Shown: one piece after another, positions 35,915 through 45,027 of the stretch
How the letters are laid out: each line of letters begins with the position of its first letter
How positions within the stretch are numbered: position 1 is the first letter of the stretch
Assembly: GCA_015056655.1 (NCBI GenBank)
Contig: SVFV01000009.1
Coordinates: 58,575 to 122,574 of the forward strand
Origin: Butyrivibrio sp.
GTDB taxonomy: Bacteria > Bacillota > Clostridia > Lachnospirales > Lachnospiraceae
Length of the DNA: 64,000 nucleotides
Reading direction: 5' to 3'
Program-made: the position numbers and the translations under genes
Notes under the pieces: generated by a model
Database searches by the model: none
Seen by the model: the letters and a program-made list of their open reading frames with translations, nothing else
Told to the model about the DNA's origin: nothing

Positions 35915-35949
35915 GTTCTGGCGAGGGCATTGCCCGAGAGCAGAACTTC
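35915..35949 (+). repeat. Stem-loop repeat, copy 1 (after metY)
   Basis: The element is GTTCTGGCGAGGGCATT then GCCCGAGAGCAGAACTTC. Arms GTTCTG/CAGAAC and GGGC/GCCC are separated by GCGA and GAGAG internal loops, which could form tandem sheared G-A pairs. It is identical to 51847-51882 apart from one extra A in the loop there. It fills the gap between convergent metY and exonuclease genes and has no T-run, so it is a poor terminator. Confidence 0.7.
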
Positions 35950-35950
35950 A

Positions 35951-37174
35951 TTACGCATTTTCAATAATGTGTGCCATAACATGAACTGCATATAATGACA
36001 TTGCACAACGGCTCTGCTTCAGCTCATCAGTGAGTTCGAAGTAGAGCTGTTTATCTTTGTAGGACTCCTTGAAAACAGGAGAGAATACTGCATCCCACTC
36101 AAGAAGGAATTGACCGGGCTTTCTTGTGTAGCATGTCTCAGCCTTTGCCTGTTCTCTGTGAGAGCGGTCAACAAACTGAGCGATGGACTTGTGAAGAGCC
36201 TGATCCTCGCCTGGGAGATAGTAGTAATCCCTATAATTTTTGTAGAAATATTTAAGCTCTGTTTCTAAGAGCGGGATTCGTAAAGTTGCAGAATCGCCCT
36301 CTGCCTTGAAAAAGCATTTGTCTGCTGTACCTCCGATAGAAGAGGGCAGATAATCCGGCAGAGAAACCTTCATGAGAATTTCTTCTCTTTCTTTTCCTGA
36401 GAAATCCTTATAGTAATTGGCCTGGACCTTCATGGCACGAATAGGAAGACCAATGACTGCGCCAGGATCCTCGTTTTTTGATACCTCATCAATTGCAAAA
36501 TCTGTGCTGACCTGAGGAAATTCAGGCGCATCAGTTCTGAATAAGACAACCTTCTGGTTAAGAATTGAGTTGAACAAATCTCTGTAATATAGAATCGGAA
36601 GCAGATTAAACATGCCTCTCACATCATCAGCGTTGTGAAGGGTCAGTATTTTGAACAGCTTTTCACTTGGATTATCCAGGTAGCGTCTGTAAACCTCTAT
36701 GAGTTCACCGCCTGTGTATTCGTCGGTTCTGTCTATACCAAGGAAAAGCTCAACAGTTTTCTGTTTGCAATCGGGAATGCCAAAGACATTTTTGTATGGA
36801 GCAACACACTTATAAAGGTCAAGTGACTCAAGATTTTCAAGAACATCTATCATCTGAACCTTATCACACTTGAATTTCACGAAGGGCAGATCGAAGCGGT
36901 TACCATTAAAATGAATGAGCATTTTGAAATCTCTTGCAAAGCTAAGGAAACTCTTTAAAAGATCAAATTCCTCGTTCTTTTTATCCGCAAACCATTGACG
37001 AAGATGCCACTTTTCTTCTTTGAAATATCCGCAGCCAATAAGATAGAGCGCACTCGTCTTAGGTGAAAGGCCTGTTGTTTCTATGTCAAAAAATAAAATA
37101 TCTTCTTTCTTATCTACAATTCTTTCAAGGGGATAGTCCGGCTCTGCCTCAATGATCTCGTCAATTATTTTCAT
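35951..37174 (-). CDS. YprB-like ribonuclease H-fold exonuclease domain protein
   Basis: A 407-residue protein. The start is the ATG at 37174, with GAGG 8 nt upstream; the extension to 37210 lacks one. The N-terminal 200 residues form an RNase_H_2 (DEDD-type) exonuclease domain: ILFFDIETTG has the first Asp/Glu pair, LIHFNGNRFDLPFV the second Asp, and LTLHNADDVRGMF the last Asp. The remaining 200 residues are an unassigned C-terminal part, as in other Firmicute YprB-type proteins. YprB relatives are thought to act on nucleic acid, but the substrate is not established. It converges with metY. No partner helicase (YprA type) is adjacent. Confidence 0.85.
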   Translation of the reverse strand: MKIIDEIIEAEPDYPLERIVDKKEDILFFDIETTGLSPKTSALYLIGCGYFKEEKWHLRQWFADKKNEEFDLLKSFLSFARDFKMLIHFNGNRFDLPFVKFKCDKVQMIDVLENLESLDLYKCVAPYKNVFGIPDCKQKTVELFLGIDRTDEYTGGELIEVYRRYLDNPSEKLFKILTLHNADDVRGMFNLLPILYYRDLFNSILNQKVVLFRTDAPEFPQVSTDFAIDEVSKNEDPGAVIGLPIRAMKVQANYYKDFSGKEREEILMKVSLPDYLPSSIGGTADKCFFKAEGDSATLRIPLLETELKYFYKNYRDYYYLPGEDQALHKSIAQFVDRSHREQAKAETCYTRKPGQFLLEWDAVFSPVFKESYKDKQLYFELTDELKQSRCAMSLYAVHVMAHIIENA

Positions 37175-37317
37175 ACCCAGTCCTCGTAAAAGTGTGAATT
37201 TAGGCGACAATAAATAAGAAAAGTCGCAGCGTTAACGATAACTAATCTAAATAAACTAAACATTAATATAATAACACATAAAATGTGTAAATAGATGAGC
37301 AATTTTTGCATTAAAAT

Positions 37318-37347
37318 CTGACTAATTGAGCAAATGTATGATACAAT
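37318..37347 (+). promoter_or_regulatory. Promoter of the rnf operon
   Basis: An extended -10, TGA-TACAAT (37339-37347), with CTGACT 18 bp upstream (37318-37323) lies 62 nt before rnfC. The intergenic stretch 37175-37408 is otherwise AT-rich without recognised features. Confidence 0.5.
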
Positions 37348-37408
37348 TAATAACGTCTATGAAAATATTCTAAAACGTGTCTGATACGTTAGAGGAAAGA
37401 GGTAGGAA

Positions 37409-38725
37409 ATGGCTAAATTAACTTTTGTTGGAGGAGTGCATCCTTACGAGGGCAAAGAGCTTTCTAAGGATAAACCCATCAAGGAAATTCTGCCAAAAGG
37501 TGATCTTGTTTATCCACTTTCTCAGCACATCGGAGCTCCGGCTAAGCCTATAGTGAACGCTGGTGACAGAGTGCTTGTTGGACAAAAGATCGCAGAAGCA
37601 GGAGGTTTCGTCTCTGCGCCGATCTACGCGTCGGTATCCGGTACTGTTAAAGGCATTGAGAAGAGGAGACTCGCTACTGGCGGTATGTGTGACAGCATTA
37701 TCGTCGAGAATGATGGCCTTTATGAAGAAGGCCCCATGCTCCCTACAAAGCCTTTAGAGGAACTTACCACTCAGGAGAAAATTGATCTTATTCGCGAAGC
37801 AGGAGTTGTCGGAATGGGCGGCGCCGGCTTTCCTACGGCTGTAAAGCTTTCACCGAAGGAACCGGAAAAGATCGAGTATGTTATTGCTAACTGCTCAGAG
37901 TGTGAGCCTTACCTTACCAGTGATTACAGACGTATGGTTGAAGAGCCTGAGCTTTTACTTGGTGGTCTTCGTATTGCAGTTTCACTTTTCCCGAATGCCA
38001 GGGGAATCATTGCAATCGAGGATAACAAGCCTGATTGCATCGCCAAGTTCCGCGAACTGACTAAGGACGATGACAAGATCATGGTTAAAGCCCTCCAGAC
38101 AAAATATCCCGAAGGTGCTGAGCGTATGCTTATTTACGCATGCACAAAGAGAGAGATAAATTCTTCAATGCTTCCCGCTGATGCAGGCTGCATAGTTGAC
38201 AACGTTGATACTCTCTGCGCGGTTAACAGGGCTGTCACAGAAGGCAGACCTCTCATGGAGAGAATCGTAACCATCACTGGTGATGCTGTAGTTGATCCCA
38301 GGAACTATAAGGTTCGCATTGGAACAAACTACAGAGAGCTTTTGGATGACGCAGGTGGATTTGTGAAGACTCCTGCAAAGATCATTTCAGGTGGTCCTAT
38401 GATGGGATTTGCCCTGTTTGATCTGGATGTTCCCACAACCAAGACAGCGTCAGCTCTTACATGTCTTACAGAGGATGCTGTTTCAGAAATGGAACCCAGT
38501 GCATGTATCAACTGCGCAAAGTGTGTTGAGGCTTGTCCTGAGAGACTTATCCCTAAGAATCTTGCTGATGCAGTTGAGCATGGACAGACTGACAGATTCC
38601 TAAAGGAGTATGGTATGGAATGCTGTGAGTGTGGTTGCTGTAGTTACATCTGCCCTGCAAGAAGACAGCTTACTCAGCTAATCAAGGGTATGCGCAAGAT
38701 CCAGCTTGCAAATAGAAAGAAGTAA
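37409..38725 (+). CDS. rnfC: Rnf complex subunit C (NADH-binding, 2x[4Fe-4S])
   Basis: A 438-residue peripheral subunit of the ion-translocating ferredoxin:NAD+ oxidoreductase, where NAD(H) and a flavin bind. It has the N-terminal RnfC barrel (GGVHPYEGKELS), the Rossmann-like GMGGAGFPTAVKL loop, and two ferredoxin clusters near the C-terminus (CINCAKCVEACP and CECGCCSYICP). The AGAGGTAGG stretch before the ATG is a good ribosome binding site. It is the first gene of C-D-G-E-A-B, which couples ferredoxin oxidation to Na+ or H+ export in anaerobic Firmicutes. Confidence 0.96.
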   Translation: MAKLTFVGGVHPYEGKELSKDKPIKEILPKGDLVYPLSQHIGAPAKPIVNAGDRVLVGQKIAEAGGFVSAPIYASVSGTVKGIEKRRLATGGMCDSIIVENDGLYEEGPMLPTKPLEELTTQEKIDLIREAGVVGMGGAGFPTAVKLSPKEPEKIEYVIANCSECEPYLTSDYRRMVEEPELLLGGLRIAVSLFPNARGIIAIEDNKPDCIAKFRELTKDDDKIMVKALQTKYPEGAERMLIYACTKREINSSMLPADAGCIVDNVDTLCAVNRAVTEGRPLMERIVTITGDAVVDPRNYKVRIGTNYRELLDDAGGFVKTPAKIISGGPMMGFALFDLDVPTTKTASALTCLTEDAVSEMEPSACINCAKCVEACPERLIPKNLADAVEHGQTDRFLKEYGMECCECGCCSYICPARRQLTQLIKGMRKIQLANRKK

Positions 38726-38739
38726 TGGAGGAGAGTACA

Positions 38740-39687
38740 ATGAGCGATATGATGAAGGTATCGTCAAATCCCCATGTTAGAAACAGTGTTACCACTTCAA
38801 ACATAATGATGTGGGTTGTGATAGCACTTCTTCCGGCTGCTGGATTTGGCGTCTACAATTTCGGTATCGATGCACTGATAATCCTGGTGATTTCAGTGGC
38901 TACAACAGTTGCTACCGAGTTTATTTATGAAACACTGATGAATAAAAAGTCTACTATCGGAGATTTTTCTGCGGTGGTAACAGGACTTTTACTTGGCATG
39001 AACCTGCCTTGCACAGCACCCTGGTGGCTTCCCATTATAGGCGGCGTTTTTGCTATCCTTGTTGTAAAGATGTTATTCGGAGGACTTGGTCAGAACTTCA
39101 TGAACCCGGCACTTGGTGGAAGATGCTTCCTCGTGATTTCTTTCCCGGCTCTTATGACAAACTTTGCAACAGATGTTTACACAACACCTACACCTCTCCA
39201 GATGCTGAAGAATGGTGAGGAGGTTCCGGTTCTCGATATGATCATCGGTAAGATACCCGGAACAATCGGTGAGACATCAATGATTGCCATTGTTATCGGT
39301 GCCTGCATCCTGATAATGCTTGGTATCATCGATCTTAAGATCCCTGGAACATACATTGTTTCATTCGTGATCTTTATAATTCTTTTTGGAGGACATGGTC
39401 TTAACGGTTCATATATTTCTGCACAGCTTGCAGGTGGTGGACTTATGCTTGGTGCTTTCTTCATGGCAACAGACTATGTAACCTGTCCCATCACTACGAA
39501 GGGTAAATACATCTACGGTATTTTCCTTGGCGTAATGACAGGTATCTTCAGAATATTTGGATCATCCGCAGAGGGTGTTTCCTTTGCCATCGTCATTGGC
39601 AATCTCTTAGTTCCTCTTATTGAGAAGTGCACAGTTCCGAGAGCCTTCGGAATCAGACCTGCAGCAAAGGAGGAGAAAAAAGCATGA
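38740..39687 (+). CDS. rnfD: Rnf complex subunit D (membrane, flavin-binding)
   Basis: A 315-residue integral membrane subunit with about nine hydrophobic segments. I start at the ATG at 38740, with GGAGGAGAG upstream; the ATG at 38725 overlaps the rnfC stop and is its Shine-Dalgarno region. Family hallmarks are SSNPHVRN at the N-terminus, NPALGGRCFLVI and FMATDYVTCPITTKGK, the last being the region near the covalently attached FMN in characterised homologues. It translates directly after rnfC and overlaps rnfG by 4 nt. Confidence 0.95.
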   Translation: MSDMMKVSSNPHVRNSVTTSNIMMWVVIALLPAAGFGVYNFGIDALIILVISVATTVATEFIYETLMNKKSTIGDFSAVVTGLLLGMNLPCTAPWWLPIIGGVFAILVVKMLFGGLGQNFMNPALGGRCFLVISFPALMTNFATDVYTTPTPLQMLKNGEEVPVLDMIIGKIPGTIGETSMIAIVIGACILIMLGIIDLKIPGTYIVSFVIFIILFGGHGLNGSYISAQLAGGGLMLGAFFMATDYVTCPITTKGKYIYGIFLGVMTGIFRIFGSSAEGVSFAIVIGNLLVPLIEKCTVPRAFGIRPAAKEEKKA

Positions 39688-40283
39688 GTGATTTTAAAAC
39701 AATGTTCAAAAATGCTCTCGTTCTTTTCGTAATAACTCTGGTTGCTGGTGTTTCCCTGGGATTTGTGTATCAGGTTACTAAGGAACCCATAGCTTATCAG
39801 GAAGAGCTTGCTCAGATAAAAGCTAATCAGGCAGTTTTCCCTGATGCAGCAAACTTTGAAGATATGGAAACTGATGAGGGTAAAGCGGCTTCTATTTTAG
39901 CTGGAGCTGATTACGGAAAGATTACGATCAACAGTGTAAAGAAGGCTGTTGATGAATCCGGCAACGGACTTGGATATGTTATCCAGGTATCAAGCGGCGG
40001 ATACGGTGACAAGATAGTATTTACAGTTGGTATTACAAACGATTCTCAGGTAAACGGCATATCACTTATTTCTATAAATGAGACGCCCGGACTTGGAATG
40101 AATGCAGAAAAGGTAATTGTTCCGCAGTTTAACGGAAAGCCTGCAGGTAAGTTCCAGGTTACTAAGAACGCAGCATCAAGTGATAGCGACATCGAAGCAA
40201 TTTCAGGTGCAACTATCACATCTAAGGCAATCACCTTTGGTGTAAATGCAGCTGTTGAATATTTCCAGTCAGCACTTCAGTAA
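39684..40283 (+). CDS. rnfG: Rnf complex subunit G (covalent FMN)
   Basis: A 199-residue subunit with one N-terminal membrane anchor and an external FMN-binding domain. The start at 39684 (AAAGGAGGAG upstream) overlaps the rnfD stop as ATGA. The flavinylation motif is seen as EAISGATITSKA, where the second Thr carries FMN through a phosphoester bond in homologues. It passes electrons between the Rnf flavin and iron-sulfur centres. Confidence 0.95.
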   Translation: MSDFKTMFKNALVLFVITLVAGVSLGFVYQVTKEPIAYQEELAQIKANQAVFPDAANFEDMETDEGKAASILAGADYGKITINSVKKAVDESGNGLGYVIQVSSGGYGDKIVFTVGITNDSQVNGISLISINETPGLGMNAEKVIVPQFNGKPAGKFQVTKNAASSDSDIEAISGATITSKAITFGVNAAVEYFQSALQ

Positions 40284-40352
40284 GATTTGAAGATTCAGAC
40301 AAGAATTTTTGGAATCGGATGATCAATAGTTTATTTAGGTAGAGGAGGCTTT

Positions 40353-41150
40353 ATGAGTCAGGAAAATAAAGGAGCCCTGGGATTTGCACAGGATACTCCT
40401 GCCGAGAGATTTTTTAACGGACTTATAACAGAGAATCCGACGCTGGTTTTGATGATCGGTATGTGTCCTACACTTGCGGTTACCACGTCGGCAATAAATG
40501 GTCTTACCATGGGACTTGCCACTACTTTTGTTTTGGCACTTTCAAATGCGGTTATTTCTCTTCTTAGAAAAGTAATACCCGACACAGTAAGAATTCCATC
40601 ATTCATAGTTGTTATAGCGTCCTTCGTTACATTGGTTCAGCTTGTTATGCAGGCTTATGTACCCAAGATGTATGAGGCACTTGGTGTATATATTCCGCTG
40701 ATAGTTGTTAACTGTATCATCTTTGGTCGTGCCGAGGCTTATGCTTCAAAGCACAGCATCATTCCTTCCTTCTTTGATGGAATAGGAATGGGACTTGGAT
40801 TTACATGTGCCATCACAGTAATCGGTCTTTTCAGAGAGCTTATTGGTGGCGGAACAATGTTTGATGTTCAGATTTTTGGTGAGGGATCAGTTGTTCCCGG
40901 TGCTGTAGGATATTTCTTCTCACAGTATCAGCCTATCAGAATCTTCATCCAGCAGGCAGGTGCATTCATAGTTCTTGCAGTTCTTATTGCCATCATGAAC
41001 CAGGTTAAGTTCAACATGGAGAAGAAGGGCAAGGATACTTCCAAGTTTGGAGTAGGCGGCTGCTGCAGCGATGTTGAGATCAAGGATCCTCACAAGGTTA
41101 AAGAAGAACTCCTTAAGAAGGAAGGATTATTAGAGGAGGATAAGAAATGA
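40353..41150 (+). CDS. rnfE: Rnf complex subunit E (membrane)
   Basis: A 265-residue integral membrane subunit with six hydrophobic segments (typical NPTLVLMIGMCPTLAVT start and VNCIIFGRAEAYASK). It pairs with RnfA as the membrane core that carries the ion path and shared iron-sulfur site. GAGGAGG precedes the ATG. The C-terminal extension after about residue 220 is hydrophilic, with a CCSDVE segment, longer than in proteobacterial RnfE. The last 4 nt overlap rnfA. Confidence 0.95.
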   Translation: MSQENKGALGFAQDTPAERFFNGLITENPTLVLMIGMCPTLAVTTSAINGLTMGLATTFVLALSNAVISLLRKVIPDTVRIPSFIVVIASFVTLVQLVMQAYVPKMYEALGVYIPLIVVNCIIFGRAEAYASKHSIIPSFFDGIGMGLGFTCAITVIGLFRELIGGGTMFDVQIFGEGSVVPGAVGYFFSQYQPIRIFIQQAGAFIVLAVLIAIMNQVKFNMEKKGKDTSKFGVGGCCSDVEIKDPHKVKEELLKKEGLLEEDKK

Positions 41151-41734
41151 CTAATTCAATAATCGGACTTTTGTCTATCATGATAACTGCTTCTCTTGTA
41201 AACAACGTAGTACTTAGTCAGTTCCTTGGACTTTGTCCTTTCCTTGGAGTTTCAAGAAAAACAGAGACCGCTTTTGGTATGGGTATGGCGTGTGTATTCG
41301 TAATCACACTTGCATCCCTTGTTACAAATGCAATTTACAAATTTATTCTTTCACCACTGGATCTTTCATTTTTGCAGACAATCGTATTCATCATGGTAAT
41401 CGCCATGCTGGTTCAGTTTGTAGAGATGTTCCTTAAAAAGTTTGTTGTATCACTTTACCAGTCACTTGGTGTTTATCTTCCTTTGATCACAACAAACTGT
41501 GCAGTTCTTGGTGTTGCTCTTAATAACGTAACTGATGGCTACAGTCTTTTAGAGAGCACAATTTGCGGATTTGCAACTGCTGTTGGTTTTACTATTGCGA
41601 TAGTAATTCTTGCAGGTATCAGAGAGAAAATTGAGTTTAATGATATTCCAAGACCCTTCAGAGGAATGCCTACAGTGCTTCTTGCTGCTGGTCTTATGGC
41701 AATCGCATTCACAGGCTTTTCTGCACTTAAGTGA
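41147..41734 (+). CDS. rnfA: Rnf complex subunit A (membrane)
   Basis: A 195-residue, six-helix integral membrane subunit homologous to RnfE. Typical motifs are NNVVLSQFLGLCPFLGVS near the N-terminus and LITTNCAVLGVALNN in the middle; the Cys residues in these two loops bind an iron-sulfur cluster at the A/E interface in known structures. It starts in the rnfE stop (ATGA), indicating translational coupling. Confidence 0.96.
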   Translation: MTNSIIGLLSIMITASLVNNVVLSQFLGLCPFLGVSRKTETAFGMGMACVFVITLASLVTNAIYKFILSPLDLSFLQTIVFIMVIAMLVQFVEMFLKKFVVSLYQSLGVYLPLITTNCAVLGVALNNVTDGYSLLESTICGFATAVGFTIAIVILAGIREKIEFNDIPRPFRGMPTVLLAAGLMAIAFTGFSALK

Positions 41735-41761
41735 GCAGTATAAAGAAAAAGGAGATAAATT

Positions 41762-42556
41762 ATGATTAGTGGTGTACTCATAGCTACGGCAGTAGTTGCA
41801 GGCGCCGGAATTATCATTGGAATCATTCTTGGTGTTGCAGATATGAAGCTGCACGTAGATGTAGATGAGAAAGAACAGGCTATTTTGGAAGCTCTGCCTG
41901 GAAACAACTGTGGTGGATGCGGATTCCCTGGATGTTCAGGATGCGCTGCTGCAATTGCCAAGGGAGAGGCGGCTGTAAGCCAGTGTCCTGTGGGAGGACC
42001 TTCAGTAGCTGCTAAGATTTCTGAAATCATGGGAGTTGATGCTGGAGAAGCAAAGCGCATGGTGGCATATGTTCACTGTGGCGGAGACTGTGAGCAGGCA
42101 ACTCAGAGATATGAATATTACGGAGCAGATGACTGCCGTGTTATCAATCAGGTTCCCGGAGCAGGTCCCAAGACTTGTACATTCGGATGCCTTGGCGGCG
42201 GAAGCTGCGTAAGTGTATGTCAGTTTGATGCAATCCATGTAGTTAACGGAATTGCAGTAGTTGATAAGGAAGCTTGTAAGGCTTGTGGCAAGTGTATGGA
42301 TATCTGCCCTCGTCATCTTATCGACCTTGTTCCCTATGATGCTACAGAGGTTGTTCGTTGTAAGAGCCAGGATATGGGTAAGGACGTTAACCAGTATTGT
42401 AAGGTTGGCTGTATCGCCTGCAAGATCTGCGAGAAGAATTGCCCTGCCGGTGCAATCACAGTAGAGAACAATGTTGCATCAATCGATCAGGAGAAATGCA
42501 CACACTGCGGAACCTGCGCAGAGAAGTGTCCTAAGAAAGTAATTAAAGCTGTTTAA
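41762..42556 (+). CDS. rnfB: Rnf complex subunit B (multi-[4Fe-4S] ferredoxin-type)
   Basis: A 264-residue subunit that accepts electrons from reduced ferredoxin. An N-terminal membrane helix (about 4-24) is followed by the 4Fe-4S cluster domain [13 protein letters not shown] and CPVGG. The ferredoxin-like segments [43 protein letters not shown] and [12 protein letters not shown] follow. This is the usual Firmicute RnfB layout. It is the last gene of the operon, with a terminator 70 nt downstream. Confidence 0.96.
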   Translation: MISGVLIATAVVAGAGIIIGIILGVADMKLHVDVDEKEQAILEALPGNNCGGCGFPGCSGCAAAIAKGEAAVSQCPVGGPSVAAKISEIMGVDAGEAKRMVAYVHCGGDCEQATQRYEYYGADDCRVINQVPGAGPKTCTFGCLGGGSCVSVCQFDAIHVVNGIAVVDKEACKACGKCMDICPRHLIDLVPYDATEVVRCKSQDMGKDVNQYCKVGCIACKICEKNCPAGAITVENNVASIDQEKCTHCGTCAEKCPKKVIKAV

Positions 42557-42626
42557 TCCGGTTAACTTTCATGATATTGGGTAGTTGTTAGAATCCCTGG
42601 ACAAGTAAGTTTTTATTATTGCTATT

Positions 42627-42664
42627 TAGAGAGCTGCTACGATATGTAGTGGTTCTCTTTTTTT
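42627..42664 (+). terminator. Intrinsic terminator after the rnf operon
   Basis: Hairpin AGAGAGCTGCTAC / GTAGTGGTTCTCT with a 5-nt loop, followed by T6. Confidence 0.85.
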
Positions 42665-42995
42665 GCCGTATTAGCACGTATGAGGAAATAAGTCTGGTTA
42701 ATGAGTGCATTGGGTATGTTGAGGAATGTGGCTGTTTTGAGGTTTATACACGAAAAAGAAGAATATGGGAGCTTTGCGTGTCAAAAGTGGATGAATTTTA
42801 TACTTGCGAATCTTATAGTGATAAAAAGGTGTCGATATACTGTTAAAGCATACACGCACATATTGTGATATATTTGATTTACGTGTTTTTTTGAAAAATC
42901 CCGACACGTAAACTACAGATTAGTGTTGGGGGCGTGTACAAAGAGAAAAATCAGGTTTCTGAGGAGATAAAAATAAAAACATAAGGCGGTTTGTA
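42665..42995. other. Gene-poor gap with a 9-bp inverted repeat
   Basis: No convincing gene is present; a 75-codon frame across it begins inside the rnf terminator and has no ribosome binding site. A perfect inverted repeat TTTACGTGT (42878-42886) / ACACGTAAA (42904-42912) with a 17-nt spacer lies about 85 nt before the DUF4015 gene. It could be an operator or a hairpin in its leader. Confidence 0.5.
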
Positions 42996-44135
42996 ATGAG
43001 GAGATTTGGGATAGTAGGTCTTACGGCAGGGATTATTGCTTCGATGAGCATTTTGGGAACAAGCGTGCATGCTGAGCAAGGAGCGGATGCAGTTATTGAC
43101 GAACAGGCAGATTCAAAAGGGATAGAAGAGTCAGCAGATACTGATGAAACTCCAATCCATGGAATCTATGTAAGTGCATACGTTGCAGGCACAAAGAGTA
43201 TGATGGATGAAATCATCGGGCATATTGATGAAACCAGCATTAACGCTGTTGTTATAGATGTAAAAAATGATGAGGGAAATATCGTTTTTGATATGGACTC
43301 TGAGCTGATAGACAGCCTTGGAGTTGAGAATATTCTGATTAGCGACATAGATGGTCTGATGAGCTCACTTCATGAGCATAATATCTACTCGATTGCCCGC
43401 TGTGTTGCTTTCAGAGATCCCTTCATAGATGAGGTAAAACCTGAGTGGATGCTCAAGGCTGAGGATGGCAGTATCTATGAGGATAATAAGGAATTCAACT
43501 GGATGAATCCGGAGAATGAAGAAGCAAGGGATTATCTCATAGAGGTCGCTCTTCAGTGTAAAAAGGCAGGCTTTGATGAAGTCCAGTTCGACTATGTAAG
43601 ATATCCTGCCGGGATAAGTGAAGAAGCTGTTGGAATGAACGGCTATGGAAGACGAAAAGCAGTCAGTGGATTTGTCAGAAAGGCACATGCGTACCTGAAA
43701 AAAGAAGGAACGCCGTTATCACTAGACCTCTTTGGAACAGCCATTAATTCTAAGGTTGATAGAAATATCGTAGGGCAGGAATATTCATGGCTTTCAATGA
43801 GCTGCGAGTATTTATCTCCTATGATTTATCCGTCGCATTATTACGAAGGAACTATGGGAAAGGATTATCCGGACTTGTATCCATACGACACAATAGATGT
43901 GGCAATGAAGTATTCTGAAACTGAACTTAAAACGGTAAACCCAAGAGATGACAGGCAGCAGGCTAAGGTTAGACCATGGCTTCAGGGATTTACTGCATCA
44001 TATCTTAGTAAGTACAGAACTTATGGAGCAGAAGAGATAAAAGAACAGATACGTGCTGTTAATGATAATGGCGTGGATTCATGGATTATCTGGAATCCAT
44101 CCTGCAAATACGCTTGGGATGCATTTATAGAATAA
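42996..44135 (+). CDS. Secreted DUF4015 putative glycoside hydrolase (TIM barrel)
   Basis: A 379-residue protein with a signal peptide (about residues 1-27, cleavage after VHA). The body matches the DUF4015 family, predicted TIM-barrel glycosidase-like: GIYVSAYVAGTKSMMDEI, INAVVIDVKNDEGNIVFD, IYSIARCVAFRDP, and the acidic cluster GFDEVQFDYVRYP. Further motifs are LSLDLFG, EYLSPMIYPSHY and RPWLQGF. The Asp and Glu in DEVQFDYVRYP are candidate catalytic residues. It probably acts on an extracellular polysaccharide or the cell wall; the substrate is not known. It is monocistronic or read with the DUF1624 gene 54 nt downstream. Confidence 0.87.
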   Translation: MRRFGIVGLTAGIIASMSILGTSVHAEQGADAVIDEQADSKGIEESADTDETPIHGIYVSAYVAGTKSMMDEIIGHIDETSINAVVIDVKNDEGNIVFDMDSELIDSLGVENILISDIDGLMSSLHEHNIYSIARCVAFRDPFIDEVKPEWMLKAEDGSIYEDNKEFNWMNPENEEARDYLIEVALQCKKAGFDEVQFDYVRYPAGISEEAVGMNGYGRRKAVSGFVRKAHAYLKKEGTPLSLDLFGTAINSKVDRNIVGQEYSWLSMSCEYLSPMIYPSHYYEGTMGKDYPDLYPYDTIDVAMKYSETELKTVNPRDDRQQAKVRPWLQGFTASYLSKYRTYGAEEIKEQIRAVNDNGVDSWIIWNPSCKYAWDAFIE

Positions 44136-44189
44136 ATGATAGAACCTGAGACACCTATCTTTATACCATAAAATTAAATTATGTAAAAC

Positions 44190-44972
44190 ATGTTTATAAA
44201 GGCTTTAGAAAAAATGAAAAGATTAGAGACTATAGATACAATTCGTGGCCTGACAATGATAAGTATGATACTGTTTCATTTTTGTTGGGACTTAAAATAT
44301 ATAGATGGTTTTAAGATGGACTGGTATGTGTCAGATGGTGCATATATCTGGCAGCAGAGTATTTGCTGGACCTTTATTCTTATATCAGGCTTTTGCCTGC
44401 ATTTTGCAAAAAAGCCACTGCGCAATGGACTTCTTGTTTTTGGCTGCGGATTTCTTGTGACGGTTGTTACCATGCTTGTTATTCCGGAAGCCCTGGTTAT
44501 GTTTGGGGTCCTTACCTGCATTGGCTCATGTATGATCATTATGACATTACTTCGTGGGATTTTTGATAAAATGGCAAAACCTCTTTGGGAATTTTTGACA
44601 ACGGTAGTCCTGTTTGCTGTGACAAAGTCTATTAATTACGGATATTTGAATTTTGGTTTCTATGTGTTAAAATTGCCACGATTCTTATATACACAGGGCG
44701 GACCTGATGGCATGTCCCATTCTGAGCTTACATATCTTGGCTTTATGCAGGATGGGTTTTTCTCCACAGATTATTTTTCATTGATGCCATGGCTTTTTCT
44801 TTTTATGGCAGGATACTTTTTACATGGACTTTTAGAAAATACTTTTGCGCATAAAGCTTTCCATGTGAAGCTGCCGTTTTTATCATGGTTTGGGAGACAT
44901 TCACTTATCGTTTATATGCTACATCAGCCCGTTTTATATTTTATTTCAATGTTGGTTTTTTACATGAAATGA
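44190..44972 (+). CDS. DUF1624/HGSNAT-type multi-pass membrane protein
   Basis: A 260-residue inner-membrane protein with about seven hydrophobic segments. The N-terminus RLETIDTIRGLTMISMILFHF has the D-x-x-R-G core of the heparan-alpha-glucosaminide N-acetyltransferase catalytic-domain family, related to acyltransferase-3 proteins; the FHFCWDL His is a plausible functional residue. The C-terminus has LSWFGRHSLIVYMLHQPVLY, another shared motif. The ATG at 44190 lacks a good ribosome binding site, and the ATG at 44214 is an alternative start that keeps the whole family match. The role in acyl transfer to a cell-envelope sugar is inferred from the family. Confidence 0.82.
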   Translation: MFIKALEKMKRLETIDTIRGLTMISMILFHFCWDLKYIDGFKMDWYVSDGAYIWQQSICWTFILISGFCLHFAKKPLRNGLLVFGCGFLVTVVTMLVIPEALVMFGVLTCIGSCMIIMTLLRGIFDKMAKPLWEFLTTVVLFAVTKSINYGYLNFGFYVLKLPRFLYTQGGPDGMSHSELTYLGFMQDGFFSTDYFSLMPWLFLFMAGYFLHGLLENTFAHKAFHVKLPFLSWFGRHSLIVYMLHQPVLYFISMLVFYMK

Positions 44973-45027
44973 GATCCCTTATATGCACAGCCTGATAGGG
45001 GATGTATTCATTTAGAGAAAGGATAAT

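Noticed and set aside
42619..42846. 75-codon ORF after rnfB
   Set aside because: It begins inside the rnf terminator, lacks a ribosome binding site, and has an odd Cys-rich composition.
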